NCBI RefSeq assembly: GCF_009795715.1
Contig: NZ_WTCR01000009.1
Location: 62,001 to 126,000, forward strand
Source of the DNA: Labilibaculum euxinicum
GTDB taxonomy: Bacteria; Bacteroidota; Bacteroidia; Bacteroidales; Marinifilaceae
DNA length: 64,000 bases
Reading direction: 5' to 3'
Shown: piece after piece, positions 9,080 to 18,734 of the stretch
Position numbering within the stretch: the first letter of the stretch is position 1
Layout of the letters: every line of letters starts with the position of its first letter
Made by a program: the position numbers and the translations under genes
The notes under the pieces: model-generated
What the model saw: the letters and a program-made list of their open reading frames with translations, nothing else
Database searches by the model: none
What the model was told of the DNA's origin: nothing

Positions 9080-9087
9080 TACTTTTG
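9080..9087 (+). promoter_or_regulatory. -7 promoter element of rsgA
   Basis: TACTTTTG is a perfect TAnnTTTG element ending 17 nt before the TTG start codon at 9105. A TTG at 9055-9057 is a poorly spaced -33 candidate (22 nt). The element supports the short rsgA start. Confidence 0.45.
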
Positions 9088-9104
9088 TAATAAAAATAAG
9101 AACA

Positions 9105-10031
9105 TTGAAAGAAGGAGTAGTAATCAAGTCGACAGGAAGTTGGTATACCGTAAAATCCAACGATGGTGAAATCCATAATTGCCGGATAAAAGGGCGGTTT
9201 AGAATGGAAGGCATTCGTACAACCAATCCTATATCGGTTGGTGATAAAGTAGATTTTGAAGAAGAAAATGAGGCGAATGTAATTGTGAAGATTCACGATC
9301 GTAAGAATTATATTATTCGTAAATCATCAAATTTGTCAAAACACAGTCAAATTATTGCGGCAAATATCGATCAGGCATTTTTAATTGTTACTGTCAACTA
9401 TCCGTTGACAACGACAACTTTTATTGATCGTTTTTTAGCTGCTGCCGAGGCATATCGAATTCCTGTGAATCTTATTTTTAATAAAATTGACAGATATCGT
9501 CCAAATGATATAACACGTTTAGCGGAACTAAAATATACGTACGAAAAAATAGGCTACAAGTGTTTTGAAATTTCTGCGAAGAAGGGAACCCATCTGGATA
9601 TTATCAGAGAAGCCTTAAAAGGCAAAATAAATTTACTGTCGGGACACTCAGGAGTTGGGAAATCGACTTTAATAAATGCGATACAACCTGGTCTGGATCT
9701 AAAAACTGGAGAAATTTCCGAAGCTCATTCTCAAGGGAAGCACACCACAACTTTTTCAGAAATGTTCGAATTGGATTTTGAGGGTTATATCATCGATACT
9801 CCTGGCATTAGAGGTTTTGGAACTATTGATATGGAAAAGGAAGAAATGTCTCATTTTTTTCCGGAGATATTTAAAACTTCTAAGCATTGCCAATTCAACA
9901 ACTGTACCCACGTGCATGAACCAAAATGTGCTGTAAAAGGCGCAGTCGAAATTGGAGAAATCTGTATTACCAGATACGAAAGTTATCTGGGGATGATCAT
10001 GGAAGATGAGGACAGCAAATACAGAATTTAG
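9105..10031 (+). CDS. rsgA: Small-subunit-dependent ribosome assembly GTPase RsgA
   Basis: RsgA is a circularly permuted GTPase that checks late maturation of the 30S subunit. The order of domains is an OB fold (residues 1-70), then the GTPase with G4 (FNKID) before G1 (GHSGVGKST) and G3 (DTPGIRGFG), as expected for the permuted family. A C-terminal zinc knuckle follows, with HCQFNNCTHVHEPKC. The length (308) is typical. The start is a TTG at 9105, with a good -7 promoter element just upstream and no ATG that would preserve the OB-fold N-terminus. A strong terminator follows the gene. Confidence 0.96.
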   Translation: MKEGVVIKSTGSWYTVKSNDGEIHNCRIKGRFRMEGIRTTNPISVGDKVDFEEENEANVIVKIHDRKNYIIRKSSNLSKHSQIIAANIDQAFLIVTVNYPLTTTTFIDRFLAAAEAYRIPVNLIFNKIDRYRPNDITRLAELKYTYEKIGYKCFEISAKKGTHLDIIREALKGKINLLSGHSGVGKSTLINAIQPGLDLKTGEISEAHSQGKHTTTFSEMFELDFEGYIIDTPGIRGFGTIDMEKEEMSHFFPEIFKTSKHCQFNNCTHVHEPKCAVKGAVEIGEICITRYESYLGMIMEDEDSKYRI

Positions 10032-10067
10032 AAAATACAGGAATTGTAAAAACGATTTTAAGACATA

Positions 10068-10096
10068 AGCACGTAATTACTACGTGCTATTTTTTA
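10068..10096 (+). terminator. Intrinsic terminator after rsgA
   Basis: AGCACGTA (10068-10075) and TACGTGCT (10081-10088) form a perfect 8-bp stem with a 5-nt loop, followed by a T run. Confidence 0.88.
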
Positions 10097-10114
10097 TTAA
10101 TATGGAACGAATAA

Positions 10115-11146
10115 ATGGCTACAATACTTGATCCTAAGGAATTTCTTGAAATGGGTGAAATTTTACCCATGGTTGATGTTCGAACTGCTGCAGAATTTGA
10201 GACAGGTCATATTCCCGGAGCTCAGAATCTTCCAATTTTCACCAATGAAGAAAGAGTTGTAGTAGGGACCAAATACAAGAGAGCAGGCAAGGATTCAGCT
10301 GTATTATTAGGTTTGGAATTGGTGGGGCCAAAATTGGCTCGTTTTGTAAAGCAAGCAAAAAAAATTGCACCCGAAAAAAAAATATTGATACACTGCTGGA
10401 GAGGTGGAATGAGAAGCGGAAGCATGGCTTGGTTGTTCGAGACTGCCGGATTTACAGTTTATCTGTTAAAGGGTGGTTACAAAGCTTACAGAGCGTATAA
10501 TCGAGAGCAGTTTCTCCGGAAAGCGGAGATTATTGTTTTGGGTGGAATGACTGGAAGCGGTAAAACGGAAGTTTTGCATGAAATGATAAAAATGGGACAT
10601 CAGGTTCTCGATTTAGAGGGAGTTGCAAATCACAAAGGATCGGTATTTGGAGCCTTGGGACAAGCTGATCAACCAACCAATGAGAATTTTGAAAATGAAC
10701 TGGCTAAAATCTGGTCTGGTTTCGATTTTGATAAGACCATTTGGATTGAAGATGAAAGCAACTCTGTTGGTGCTGTTTGGGTTAACGAGCAACTGTTTCT
10801 TAGAATGAGAAAAGCTGATGTTGTTAAAATGGATATTCCGAAAATCGAGCGAATTGAAAGATTAGTGAGGGAATATGCATGTTTCGATATTGCTGATTTA
10901 AAGGAACTTGTTTTAAAAATTGAGAAAAGATTAGGCGGATTGAATGTGAAAAACGCTTTGGAAAGCCTTGATAAAGGCGATTTTCATACTGTTGCAGATA
11001 TTACTTTAACCTACTACGACAAAGCTTACCTTCACGGTCAGCAAAAACGAAAAGGGCAAACCATTTATTCTATTGCACTCGAAAAAGATGATCCTAAAGA
11101 GAATGCGAAAGCCATAATTGAATTCTACTCGAACTTAAAGAAGTAG
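10115..11146 (+). CDS. mnmH: tRNA 2-selenouridine / geranyl-2-thiouridine synthase
   Basis: MnmH (SelU, YbbB) modifies the wobble 2-thiouridine of tRNAs for Lys, Glu and Gln, replacing sulfur with selenium by way of a geranylated intermediate. The N-terminal rhodanese domain (1-120) carries its catalytic cysteine, Cys94, in HCWRGGMRSGS. The C-terminal half has a P-loop at about 142-150 (GGMTGSGKTEVL). Both marks and the length (343) are characteristic of the family. No selD lies in the window, so whether selenophosphate is available cannot be judged here. It begins 27 bases after the rsgA terminator. Confidence 0.93.
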   Translation: MATILDPKEFLEMGEILPMVDVRTAAEFETGHIPGAQNLPIFTNEERVVVGTKYKRAGKDSAVLLGLELVGPKLARFVKQAKKIAPEKKILIHCWRGGMRSGSMAWLFETAGFTVYLLKGGYKAYRAYNREQFLRKAEIIVLGGMTGSGKTEVLHEMIKMGHQVLDLEGVANHKGSVFGALGQADQPTNENFENELAKIWSGFDFDKTIWIEDESNSVGAVWVNEQLFLRMRKADVVKMDIPKIERIERLVREYACFDIADLKELVLKIEKRLGGLNVKNALESLDKGDFHTVADITLTYYDKAYLHGQQKRKGQTIYSIALEKDDPKENAKAIIEFYSNLKK

Positions 11147-11211
11147 TTTTTGGGATAAGAAATCAAAAGATTTGTCGTTACCTTTATGTGAAACCTTAGA
11201 ACTCGAAAATC

Positions 11212-12357
11212 TTGGATATCTATCTGAAAAACCGGCATTGGAAATTTTATTTTTTACTGATTGCCATAATAATCGTTTTTGGCTCAATTCTTTATACCAA
11301 TAATTTAGTTGGAAAACTAGCTAACGAAGAGGTGAAAAAAATTGAATTGTGGGCTGAAGGAATGCGGAGTCTGCAGTTGAATCCAGATCAGGATGTTTCT
11401 CTGATTAACCGTATTCTGGAACAGAATGAAACCATTCCTGTTATTCTTATTGATGATGATGGAAATATCGTTGATCATAGAAATATTAAACTCCCGAAAA
11501 GGAATGAAGATGAGGTTTTAAAGGAGAAACTTCAGGACATGAAGGATGATAACCATTTTATTGAAATAGAGCTTGTAAATGGGAAAAACTACATCTATTT
11601 CGACGATTCGAGTCTTTTAAAGCGATTGGCCTGGTATCCATTTGTTCAATTGGGAGCGATTATCACATTTATTCTGATTGCATTTTTGGCTTTTTCGTAT
11701 TCAAAATCAGCTGAACAGAACCAGGTTTGGGTCGGAATGTCAAAAGAAACAGCTCATCAGTTGGGAACGCCTATCAGCTCTTTAATGGCTTGGATGGAGC
11801 TGATTAAATCCGGTGAGATTGATCCTCAATTATCTCTCGAAATGGCAAAAGATGTTAATCGGTTAGAGGTAATCGCTGAACGTTTTTCAAAAATTGGTTC
11901 AAAGCCGGTTTTAAAGTTTACAAACATCTTGGATGTACTTAGCAACAGTATCGAATACTTAAAAAAGAGAACTTCGGGCAAGGTTGATTTTAATTTAGAT
12001 GGTGTTGATGTGGAGAATGCAGTTGTTCCATTAAATAAAGAGTTATTTTCTTGGGTAATAGAGAATTTGTCGAAGAATGCGGTTGATGCGATGGAAGGCA
12101 AGGGGAGTTTGAAATTTTTAGTTTCGAATAAAGCAAATCAACTAATAATCGATATCAGCGATACCGGTAAAGGCATAGCAAGAAATCAATTTAAGACTAT
12201 TTTTAAGCCAGGATTTACCTCAAAAAAGAGAGGATGGGGGCTTGGATTATCTCTTTCGAAACGAATTATTGAAAATTATCACCGCGGAAAAATTTTTGTT
12301 GTTAGCTCAGAATTGGGTAACGGTGCGGTGTTTAGGATTATTTTACCTTTAAATTGA
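11212..12357 (+). CDS. Membrane sensor histidine kinase
   Basis: A 381-residue kinase with two transmembrane helices (about 12-29 and 144-162) flanking a periplasmic sensor of about 110 residues. The HisKA motif is ETAHQLGTPISSL with His182; the HQLGTPIS form is a known variant in Bacteroidota. The ATPase domain has an N-box (NLSKNAVDAM) and G-boxes (DTGKGI, GWGLGLSL). The start is a TTG at 11212; no in-frame ATG preserves the first helix. No response regulator lies beside it, so its partner is unknown. Confidence 0.9.
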   Translation: MDIYLKNRHWKFYFLLIAIIIVFGSILYTNNLVGKLANEEVKKIELWAEGMRSLQLNPDQDVSLINRILEQNETIPVILIDDDGNIVDHRNIKLPKRNEDEVLKEKLQDMKDDNHFIEIELVNGKNYIYFDDSSLLKRLAWYPFVQLGAIITFILIAFLAFSYSKSAEQNQVWVGMSKETAHQLGTPISSLMAWMELIKSGEIDPQLSLEMAKDVNRLEVIAERFSKIGSKPVLKFTNILDVLSNSIEYLKKRTSGKVDFNLDGVDVENAVVPLNKELFSWVIENLSKNAVDAMEGKGSLKFLVSNKANQLIIDISDTGKGIARNQFKTIFKPGFTSKKRGWGLGLSLSKRIIENYHRGKIFVVSSELGNGAVFRIILPLN

Positions 12358-12388
12358 ACCATTTGATTTTCAAATAGCTGATTTTTTT

Positions 12389-12419
12389 TTTGAAACCAAC
12401 AAATAACTACCTATTTTTG
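12389..12419 (+). promoter_or_regulatory. Consensus promoter upstream of yceD-rpmF
   Basis: TTTG (12389-12392), a 19-nt spacer and TATTTTTG (12412-12419) make an exact match to the Bacteroidota -33/-7 promoter. Transcription from about 12425 would give a leader of about 130 nt before yceD, which includes the small hairpin AAACTG-N5-CAGTTT. Confidence 0.75.
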
Positions 12420-12530
12420 CAGCCCGTTTTCAAGGGAGTTTTATCATTGAAACTGTAATTCAGTTTAATAATTGGTTAAGATTGCCGAAAAAAGATGTTG
12501 AGATTTATGAAAACGTATGATTAATTTTTA

Positions 12531-12538
12531 TACTTTTG
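12531..12538 (+). promoter_or_regulatory. Second -7 promoter element ahead of yceD
   Basis: TACTTTTG fits TAnnTTTG and ends 20 nt before the TTG start at 12559. It has no convincing -33 element. Confidence 0.4.
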
Positions 12539-12558
12539 CAAAGTTTTATTAGAATATT

Positions 12559-13086
12559 TTGGATTATCTAGCAAAATATACGATTCCTTTCAAAGGATTG
12601 AAAGATGGTAAGCATGAATTCAATTTTACCATTGATCAGGAATTCTTTGAGCATTTTCAACAGGAAGATGCATATCAGGTTGATGCCTCAGTGAAAGTAA
12701 CACTGGAGAAGAAAACTTTGGTTATGACTCTTACTATTGAATTGGAAGGTAAAATGAATGTGGCCTGTGATCGTTGTCTCGAACCATTTGACATGGAGGT
12801 GAGCGGAGAAAGCTCTGTTTATGTGAAATTTGGAGAAGAAAACGAAGAATTGGCTGATGATGTTATTGTGATTTCAGAAGCGGTAAACGAACTGGAAACA
12901 GCACATTACATCTATGAACTGTTTTCACTTAGCTTGCCTTTAAGCTTTGTTCATCCGGAAGATGAAGATGGAGATAGTACTTGTAATGAAGAAATGATTC
13001 AAAAATTGAATGACCATTCGGTGAACGATGAACAGATCATCGATCCAAGATGGAATGATTTAAGAAAATTGATTGATAATAATTAG
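12559..13086 (+). CDS. yceD: DUF177 (YceD) family large-ribosomal-subunit accumulation protein
   Basis: A 175-residue acidic cytoplasmic protein of the YceD/DUF177 family, linked in bacteria and plastids to 23S rRNA accumulation and encoded directly upstream of rpmF. The family hallmark CxxC is visible as VACDRCLEPF near residue 75, in the middle of a beta-rich core. The start is a TTG at 12559 (DYLAKYTIPFKGLKDG). Sixteen bases separate its stop from rpmF, so the two are co-transcribed from the promoters at 12389 and perhaps 12531. Confidence 0.85.
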   Translation: MDYLAKYTIPFKGLKDGKHEFNFTIDQEFFEHFQQEDAYQVDASVKVTLEKKTLVMTLTIELEGKMNVACDRCLEPFDMEVSGESSVYVKFGEENEELADDVIVISEAVNELETAHYIYELFSLSLPLSFVHPEDEDGDSTCNEEMIQKLNDHSVNDEQIIDPRWNDLRKLIDNN

Positions 13087-13102
13087 TTAAATAGGTTGAA
13101 AA

Positions 13103-13288
13103 ATGGCACATCCAAAACACAGAACGTCGAAGCAGAGAAGAAATAAGAGAAGAACTCATCTTAAAACTACTCCAGCTACTTTAGCATCTTGCTCAAATTG
13201 TGGAGCAACTGTTAAATATCATACTGTTTGCCCTGAATGCGGTTATTACAGAGGTAAATTGGCGATCGAAAAGAAAGTTACAGCATAA
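13103..13288 (+). CDS. rpmF: 50S ribosomal protein L32
   Basis: A 61-residue ribosomal protein. It begins MAHPKHRTSKQRRNKRRTH, the highly conserved basic N-terminal arm of L32, and carries a complete CxxC...CxxC zinc ribbon (SCSNCGA and VCPECGYYRG). The four-cysteine form marks the zinc-binding paralogue. It sits between yceD and fabH, the normal neighbourhood of L32; the intervening plsX found in many other phyla is absent here. Confidence 0.98.
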   Translation: MAHPKHRTSKQRRNKRRTHLKTTPATLASCSNCGATVKYHTVCPECGYYRGKLAIEKKVTA

Positions 13289-13326
13289 TCTAAGTCAAGT
13301 TATTTAGGTTAAACGCAATATGTAAA

Positions 13327-13355
13327 TTTGCTCCTCAGGTCTTACTTGGGAGCAA
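13327..13355 (+). terminator. Probable terminator after rpmF
   Basis: TTGCTCC and GGGAGCAA pair across the imperfect stem at 13327-13355, followed by TTTTGC. The U tract is weak, so partial read-through into fabH is possible. Confidence 0.5.
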
Positions 13356-13520
13356 TTTTGCTTATTATACAGTTTCATTTTGCAAATTCCGGAGTTATTA
13401 AATTGTTTCAATCATTTTTTGTTGAAGTATAATTCGGTATCTGTTTAATTTGTTTAGAATGGGATTTTTGTGTAAGTAGAACGCTGAATCTATCTGATAA
13501 ACACTAAGTAAGCTAGAAGA

Positions 13521-14519
13521 ATGTCAAAAATTAATGCAGTAATAACAGGTGTTGGAGCTTATGTTCCGGACTATGTTCTTACCAATGAGGAATTAAGCAC
13601 CATGGTTGAAACAACCGATGAGTGGATTATGACTCGTATTGGTATTAAGGAAAGAAGAATTCTAAAAGGCGCAGGAAAAGGATCTTCAGATTTAGGAGCT
13701 AAAGCTGTTGAAGAGCTTTTGAAAAAAACCAATACTTCTCCTGAGGATGTAGATTTGTTGATTTGTGCAACAGTAACTCCTGACATGCAGTTTCCGGCAA
13801 CAGCTAATATAATTAGTGATAAACTGGGAATTAATGACGCATTTAGTTTTGATTTAAATGCCGGATGTTCGGGATTCTTATTCGCATTGGTAACAGGTTC
13901 AAAATACATTCAATCGGGAATGTATAAGAAAGTGGTAATTGTTGGTGCTGAAAAAATGTCATCAATCGTTGATTATACAGATCGTCAGACTTGCCCTATA
14001 TTTGGAGATGGCGCAGCAGCAGTAATGTTGGAGCCAACTACTGAAAATATTGGCATTATCGATGAGATACTGCATACTCAAGGGTTTGGTAGAAAACATC
14101 TGCATCAAAAAGCTGGTGGATCTTGCAAACCGGCGAGTCATGAAACAGTTGATGCCCGCGAGCATTTCATTTATCAGGAGGGAAATCATGTATTTAAGCA
14201 TGCTGTTTCCAATATGGCTGATGTTTCCGTTGAAATGATGGAAAAACACAATATGACTGCTGATGATTTAGCATGGTTAGTACCGCATCAGGCGAATAAC
14301 CGTATTATCGAAGCTACAGCAAAACGGATGGGATTGGCAAAAGAGAAAGTAATGATCAATATTGAGAAATACGGAAACACTACTTCTGCAACAATTCCTT
14401 TGTGTTTATGGGAGTGGGAGAACCAATTGAGTAAAGGTGATAACATTATCCTTTCAGGATTTGGGGCTGGGTTTACCTGGGGCTCAATTCTTTTGAAATG
14501 GGGTTACAATCCTAAATAA
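13521..14519 (+). CDS. fabH: 3-oxoacyl-ACP synthase III (KASIII)
   Basis: FabH condenses acetyl-CoA or a branched acyl-CoA primer with malonyl-ACP to start type II fatty acid synthesis. The catalytic triad is complete: Cys116 in [11 protein letters not shown], His256 in VPHQANNRI and Asn286 in [12 protein letters not shown]. The C-terminal [15 protein letters not shown] is typical, and the length (332) is normal. The ATG at 13521 gives the usual short N-terminus. It is followed by a strong terminator. It lies 232 bases behind rpmF, so it probably has its own promoter as well. Confidence 0.97.
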   Translation: MSKINAVITGVGAYVPDYVLTNEELSTMVETTDEWIMTRIGIKERRILKGAGKGSSDLGAKAVEELLKKTNTSPEDVDLLICATVTPDMQFPATANIISDKLGINDAFSFDLNAGCSGFLFALVTGSKYIQSGMYKKVVIVGAEKMSSIVDYTDRQTCPIFGDGAAAVMLEPTTENIGIIDEILHTQGFGRKHLHQKAGGSCKPASHETVDAREHFIYQEGNHVFKHAVSNMADVSVEMMEKHNMTADDLAWLVPHQANNRIIEATAKRMGLAKEKVMINIEKYGNTTSATIPLCLWEWENQLSKGDNIILSGFGAGFTWGSILLKWGYNPK

Positions 14520-14545
14520 AACAATAATTAAGTGAAAATATAATC

Positions 14546-14573
14546 AGGCCTCCAATTGGGAGGCCTTTTTTCT
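14546..14573 (+). terminator. Intrinsic terminator after fabH
   Basis: AGGCCTCC and GGGAGGCCT form a GC-rich stem with a short AATT loop, followed by six T residues. Confidence 0.92.
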
Positions 14574-14615
14574 TGGAATCATTTTAAAAGAGTGGTTTTT
14601 CTTCAACCAAATTTT

Positions 14616-14623
14616 TATATTTG
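14616..14623 (+). promoter_or_regulatory. -7 element upstream of bactofilin / ATP synthase operon
   Basis: TATATTTG fits TAnnTTTG. If used it gives a leader of about 180 nt before the bactofilin ATG. No clear -33 element is at the right distance. Confidence 0.35.
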
Positions 14624-14809
14624 TATGGCTTGCAAAGAGAGCCGTAAGCTCTTTTTTAATTCGAAAATACTTTTTTTTATAAAATTGAGTTGATTTACTA
14701 TTGCTGATGAAATTCGTGTATCTGTAACTGCTTTATGGTGATGAGATCAGTTTCATAAGTGTTGGCAATATTTATCCACTCAGATTTATAAATTCAATAT
14801 GATATTAAC

Positions 14810-15199
14810 ATGTTTAGCAAAAAAGATAAAATGAGCAAAAACAACGAAGTACAGTCAACCGCAGTAAATTTGATCTGCGATGGAACATCCATAACCGGAG
14901 ATATTCAAGCATCAAGAGATATTCGAATTGATGGATTCCTGAACGGGAAAATGAAGGTGAATGGAAAAGTTGTTGTCGGAAATACCGGTAAAATTCAAGG
15001 AGATGTTCATTGTAAAACAATTGATGTTTCAGGAATGGTAGAAGGCAATATTTTTGCTTCAGAAATGGTTAATTTAAAAAATTCAGCAGTAATTTTAGGT
15101 AATATTACTACTGATAAAATTTCTGTTGAGCCAGGAGCCAAATTTACCGGATCCTGTAAAATGGGTGAGCCAGCTCCAAAAAAAGATGAAAAAAAGTAA
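14810..15199 (+). CDS. Bactofilin-family polymer-forming cytoskeletal protein
   Basis: A 129-residue protein whose core (about 25-115) is a run of short beta-strands with a repeating GxIxG pattern (SITGDIQASRDIRIDG, KIQGDVHCKTIDVSG, GNIFASEMVNLKNS). This is the right-handed beta-helix of bactofilins, which polymerise into membrane-associated filaments and can scaffold cell-wall enzymes. The tails are charged and disordered, as usual. Its last 14 bases overlap atpZ, so it is translationally coupled to the ATP synthase genes. ATG codons at 14810 and 14831 are both possible starts. Confidence 0.9.
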   Translation: MFSKKDKMSKNNEVQSTAVNLICDGTSITGDIQASRDIRIDGFLNGKMKVNGKVVVGNTGKIQGDVHCKTIDVSGMVEGNIFASEMVNLKNSAVILGNITTDKISVEPGAKFTGSCKMGEPAPKKDEKK

Positions 15200-15428
15200 A
15201 GAGAATCACAAAAGCTCCTTCGAAAAGAGAAAACAACAAACGACCAGTTTGGCAAAATATTCTGGTCTGGCATTTCAAATGATTGCCATCATCCTTTTGG
15301 TGTTATTTGGAGGATTTCAATTAGATAAGTATTTGGAAAATGAATTTCCATTATTCACAATCATCGGAGCTTTTGGAGGTGTTGTATTATCCTTATATTT
15401 TGCGTTAAAAGATTTGTTAAAAAAATAG
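15186..15428 (+). CDS. atpZ: AtpZ/AtpI-like ATP synthase accessory membrane protein
   Basis: An 80-residue protein with two transmembrane helices (about residues 24-44 and 53-73) joined by a tight loop, the compact form of AtpZ. AtpI/AtpZ proteins help assemble the c-ring and may conduct magnesium or calcium. The family core reads YSGLAFQMIAIILLVLFGG, followed by LDKYLENEFPLFTIIGAFGG. I chose the ATG at 15186; the frame stays open upstream, but that part lies inside the bactofilin gene. It overlaps the bactofilin stop by 14 bases and precedes the F0 genes. Confidence 0.82.
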   Translation: MKKSKENHKSSFEKRKQQTTSLAKYSGLAFQMIAIILLVLFGGFQLDKYLENEFPLFTIIGAFGGVVLSLYFALKDLLKK

Positions 15429-15450
15429 TCGGACGCATATAAATTCGAAT

Positions 15451-15843
15451 ATGGAAAAATCATTTAAAAAGTACATTCGAAACTTAGGAATTATTTCCGG
15501 AGCACTTTTAGTCATCTCGGTTCTGATGTATTTGACTTTGTTAAAACCATGGTTCAATTATGTGTTTCCTTTTGTTATATTGTACTTTTTCCTGATAAGT
15601 TCCTTTCAGCATTATAAATTGATTAAATCCGCAAAGAATAATCCCCGGGTTTTCAATACAAATTATATGGCATGGTTTGGAATAAAATTATTCTCACACC
15701 TAAGTTTTGTCATAATTTATGTTTTACTGGATCGTTCACAGGCATTGAGTTTCGTCCTGTTTTTTGGATTTTGCTATGTAGTATATACGACTTATGATGT
15801 TGTATCTTTATCCAATACACTAAGGTCTGGAAATGTTAAATGA
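15451..15843 (+). CDS. Four-helix membrane protein of the ATP synthase operon
   Basis: A 130-residue protein with four hydrophobic segments (about 10-30, 36-54, 70-90 and 96-115) and almost no soluble part. Its place between atpZ and atpB is the place of AtpI in many operons, and a protein of this size and topology is regularly found there in Bacteroidota. I recognise no sequence motif, so an AtpI-like role in F0 assembly is inference from position only. Confidence 0.6.
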   Translation: MEKSFKKYIRNLGIISGALLVISVLMYLTLLKPWFNYVFPFVILYFFLISSFQHYKLIKSAKNNPRVFNTNYMAWFGIKLFSHLSFVIIYVLLDRSQALSFVLFFGFCYVVYTTYDVVSLSNTLRSGNVK

Positions 15844-15895
15844 TTTTAAAAAGCCGAATGCAATAGTTTTTTTATTAAATTTGGAAGTCAAATTA

Positions 15896-15913
15896 AAAAC
15901 CTGTAGGTTTTTA
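15896..15913 (+). terminator. Small hairpin between the four-helix gene and atpB
   Basis: AAAAACC-TGTA-GGTTTTT is a 7-bp hairpin ending in T residues. It could be a weak terminator or an attenuator ahead of atpB. The rest of the 240-nt gap is AT-rich and holds the direct repeat AAAAAGTAAGT (about 15918 and 16064). Confidence 0.4.
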
Positions 15914-16083
15914 GTTTAAAAAGTAAGTAATAAATGAATGAGTAATCATTCCTGAAAATATTGTTAATGCAATTTGTTTTGAATTAACATTTTAACCAAA
16001 CAGATTGAATAAAATCCAAATCAGTTGATTTTGCCTCAAGCCAAGGTATTTGGTATCTGTTGTAAAAAGTAAGTCATTTACGT

Positions 16084-17489
<1,406 letters not shown>

Positions 17490-17587
17490 TAGCATTATCC
17501 ACAATTTGCCATAAGAGATTGTCTGCGGCAAATTGTGGAATCTATTTGGATGTTAACATCACTTTAAGTGAATTAAAATAGAATAAC

Positions 17588-18082
17588 ATGGGCTTGGTAA
17601 CACCTGAATTAGGAACTTTTATATGGATGCTTTTGGCATTTGCCATTGTATTATTTATCCTGAAAAAGTTTGCTTGGAAACCGATATTAAGTGCATTAAA
17701 AGAACGGGAAGACTCTATTGAAGAAGCTCTTTGTTCTGCTGAGCGTGCCAAAGAAGAAATGGCGGCATTACAGGCCGATAATGAAAGAATTCTTCAGGAG
17801 GCAAGAAAAGAGCGTGAAGCAATGCTTAAAGAGGCAAAAGAGATGGGCAGTAAATTGGTTAGTGAAGCCAAACAAAAAGCGACTCTTGAGGCTGATAAAG
17901 TAATAGAATCGGCACGAATAAACATTGAGAGTGAAAAATCCGCAGCTTTGAATGAAATTAAAGCTCAGGTTGCACTTCTTTCTGTTGAAATAGCAGAGAA
18001 AATTCTCCGTCAGCAATTTGCTGATGATCAGCAGCAAAAAGATTACTTCAAAAAGTTAATGGACGAAGTAAAGTTGAATTAG
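17588..18082 (+). CDS. atpF: F1Fo ATP synthase subunit b
   Basis: A 164-residue peripheral-stalk subunit. One N-terminal transmembrane helix (about 8-27, TFIWMLLAFAIVLFILKKF) is followed by a long charged helix rich in Glu, Ala and Lys that dimerises as the stator. The motif KFAWKPILSALKEREDSI right after the helix is characteristic. It lies between atpE and atpH in the canonical order. Confidence 0.95.
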   Translation: MGLVTPELGTFIWMLLAFAIVLFILKKFAWKPILSALKEREDSIEEALCSAERAKEEMAALQADNERILQEARKEREAMLKEAKEMGSKLVSEAKQKATLEADKVIESARINIESEKSAALNEIKAQVALLSVEIAEKILRQQFADDQQQKDYFKKLMDEVKLN

Positions 18083-18143
18083 TAAATGAGAGAATGGGAA
18101 TCTCGTTGAATCTCAGATCTCACATCTAATAATCTAAAAGAAT

Positions 18144-18692
18144 ATGAACGAAAGTAAAATCTCGGTTCGTTATGCCAAAGCTCTTTTTGAATTAGGAAAA
18201 GAGGAGAACTTAATTGAGTCCGTAATTAAAGATATTCAGCTGATTGATGAGGTTTGTAAAACAATGCCTGAATTTTGGCTTATGGTTGAAAGTCCTGTTG
18301 TTAAAACTTCTCAGAAAAGAACTTCGGTTAAGCTGATATTTGGTGATAAAATAAATCCGGTCAGTCTTAATTTTTTAGATTTGGTGGTGCAAAATCGTCG
18401 TGAAATTTATCTAAAGGATATTTCCCGAAATTTTTTGTCATTGTGTCGTAAAGATAAAGGGGTTTTATCAGCAACACTTACATCTGCATCAGCTATTGAA
18501 AAGGAAAGTAATCTCAAATTGAGCGAATTACTTTCAAAATCTTTCAATGCAAAAATTGAATTGCAGGAAGTGGTTGATAAAGAAATTATTGGTGGATTTG
18601 TGCTTCGAATTGAAGATCAGCAACTGGATGCGAGTGTTAGCAATCAGTTGAATTTAATTAAGCGCGAATTGCTTTCAAATCATATGAAATAG
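18144..18692 (+). CDS. atpH: F1Fo ATP synthase subunit delta
   Basis: A 182-residue subunit that joins the top of F1 to the peripheral stalk. The N-terminal helical domain starts ISVRYAKALFELGKEE, the conserved opening of delta/OSCP, and the C-terminal part contains IIGGFVLRIEDQQLDASVSNQL, the family signature. It sits between atpF and atpA. Confidence 0.95.
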   Translation: MNESKISVRYAKALFELGKEENLIESVIKDIQLIDEVCKTMPEFWLMVESPVVKTSQKRTSVKLIFGDKINPVSLNFLDLVVQNRREIYLKDISRNFLSLCRKDKGVLSATLTSASAIEKESNLKLSELLSKSFNAKIELQEVVDKEIIGGFVLRIEDQQLDASVSNQLNLIKRELLSNHMK

Positions 18693-18734
18693 AATTTCAA
18701 ATCGGATTAAACTCTGACTAAATAAAAATTAAAT

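Noticed and set aside
18095-18140. ATCTCAGATCTCACATCT-type words between atpF and atpH, also near 26489-26515
   Set aside because: Short low-complexity words of this kind are scattered between genes; two occurrences are not enough to claim an element.
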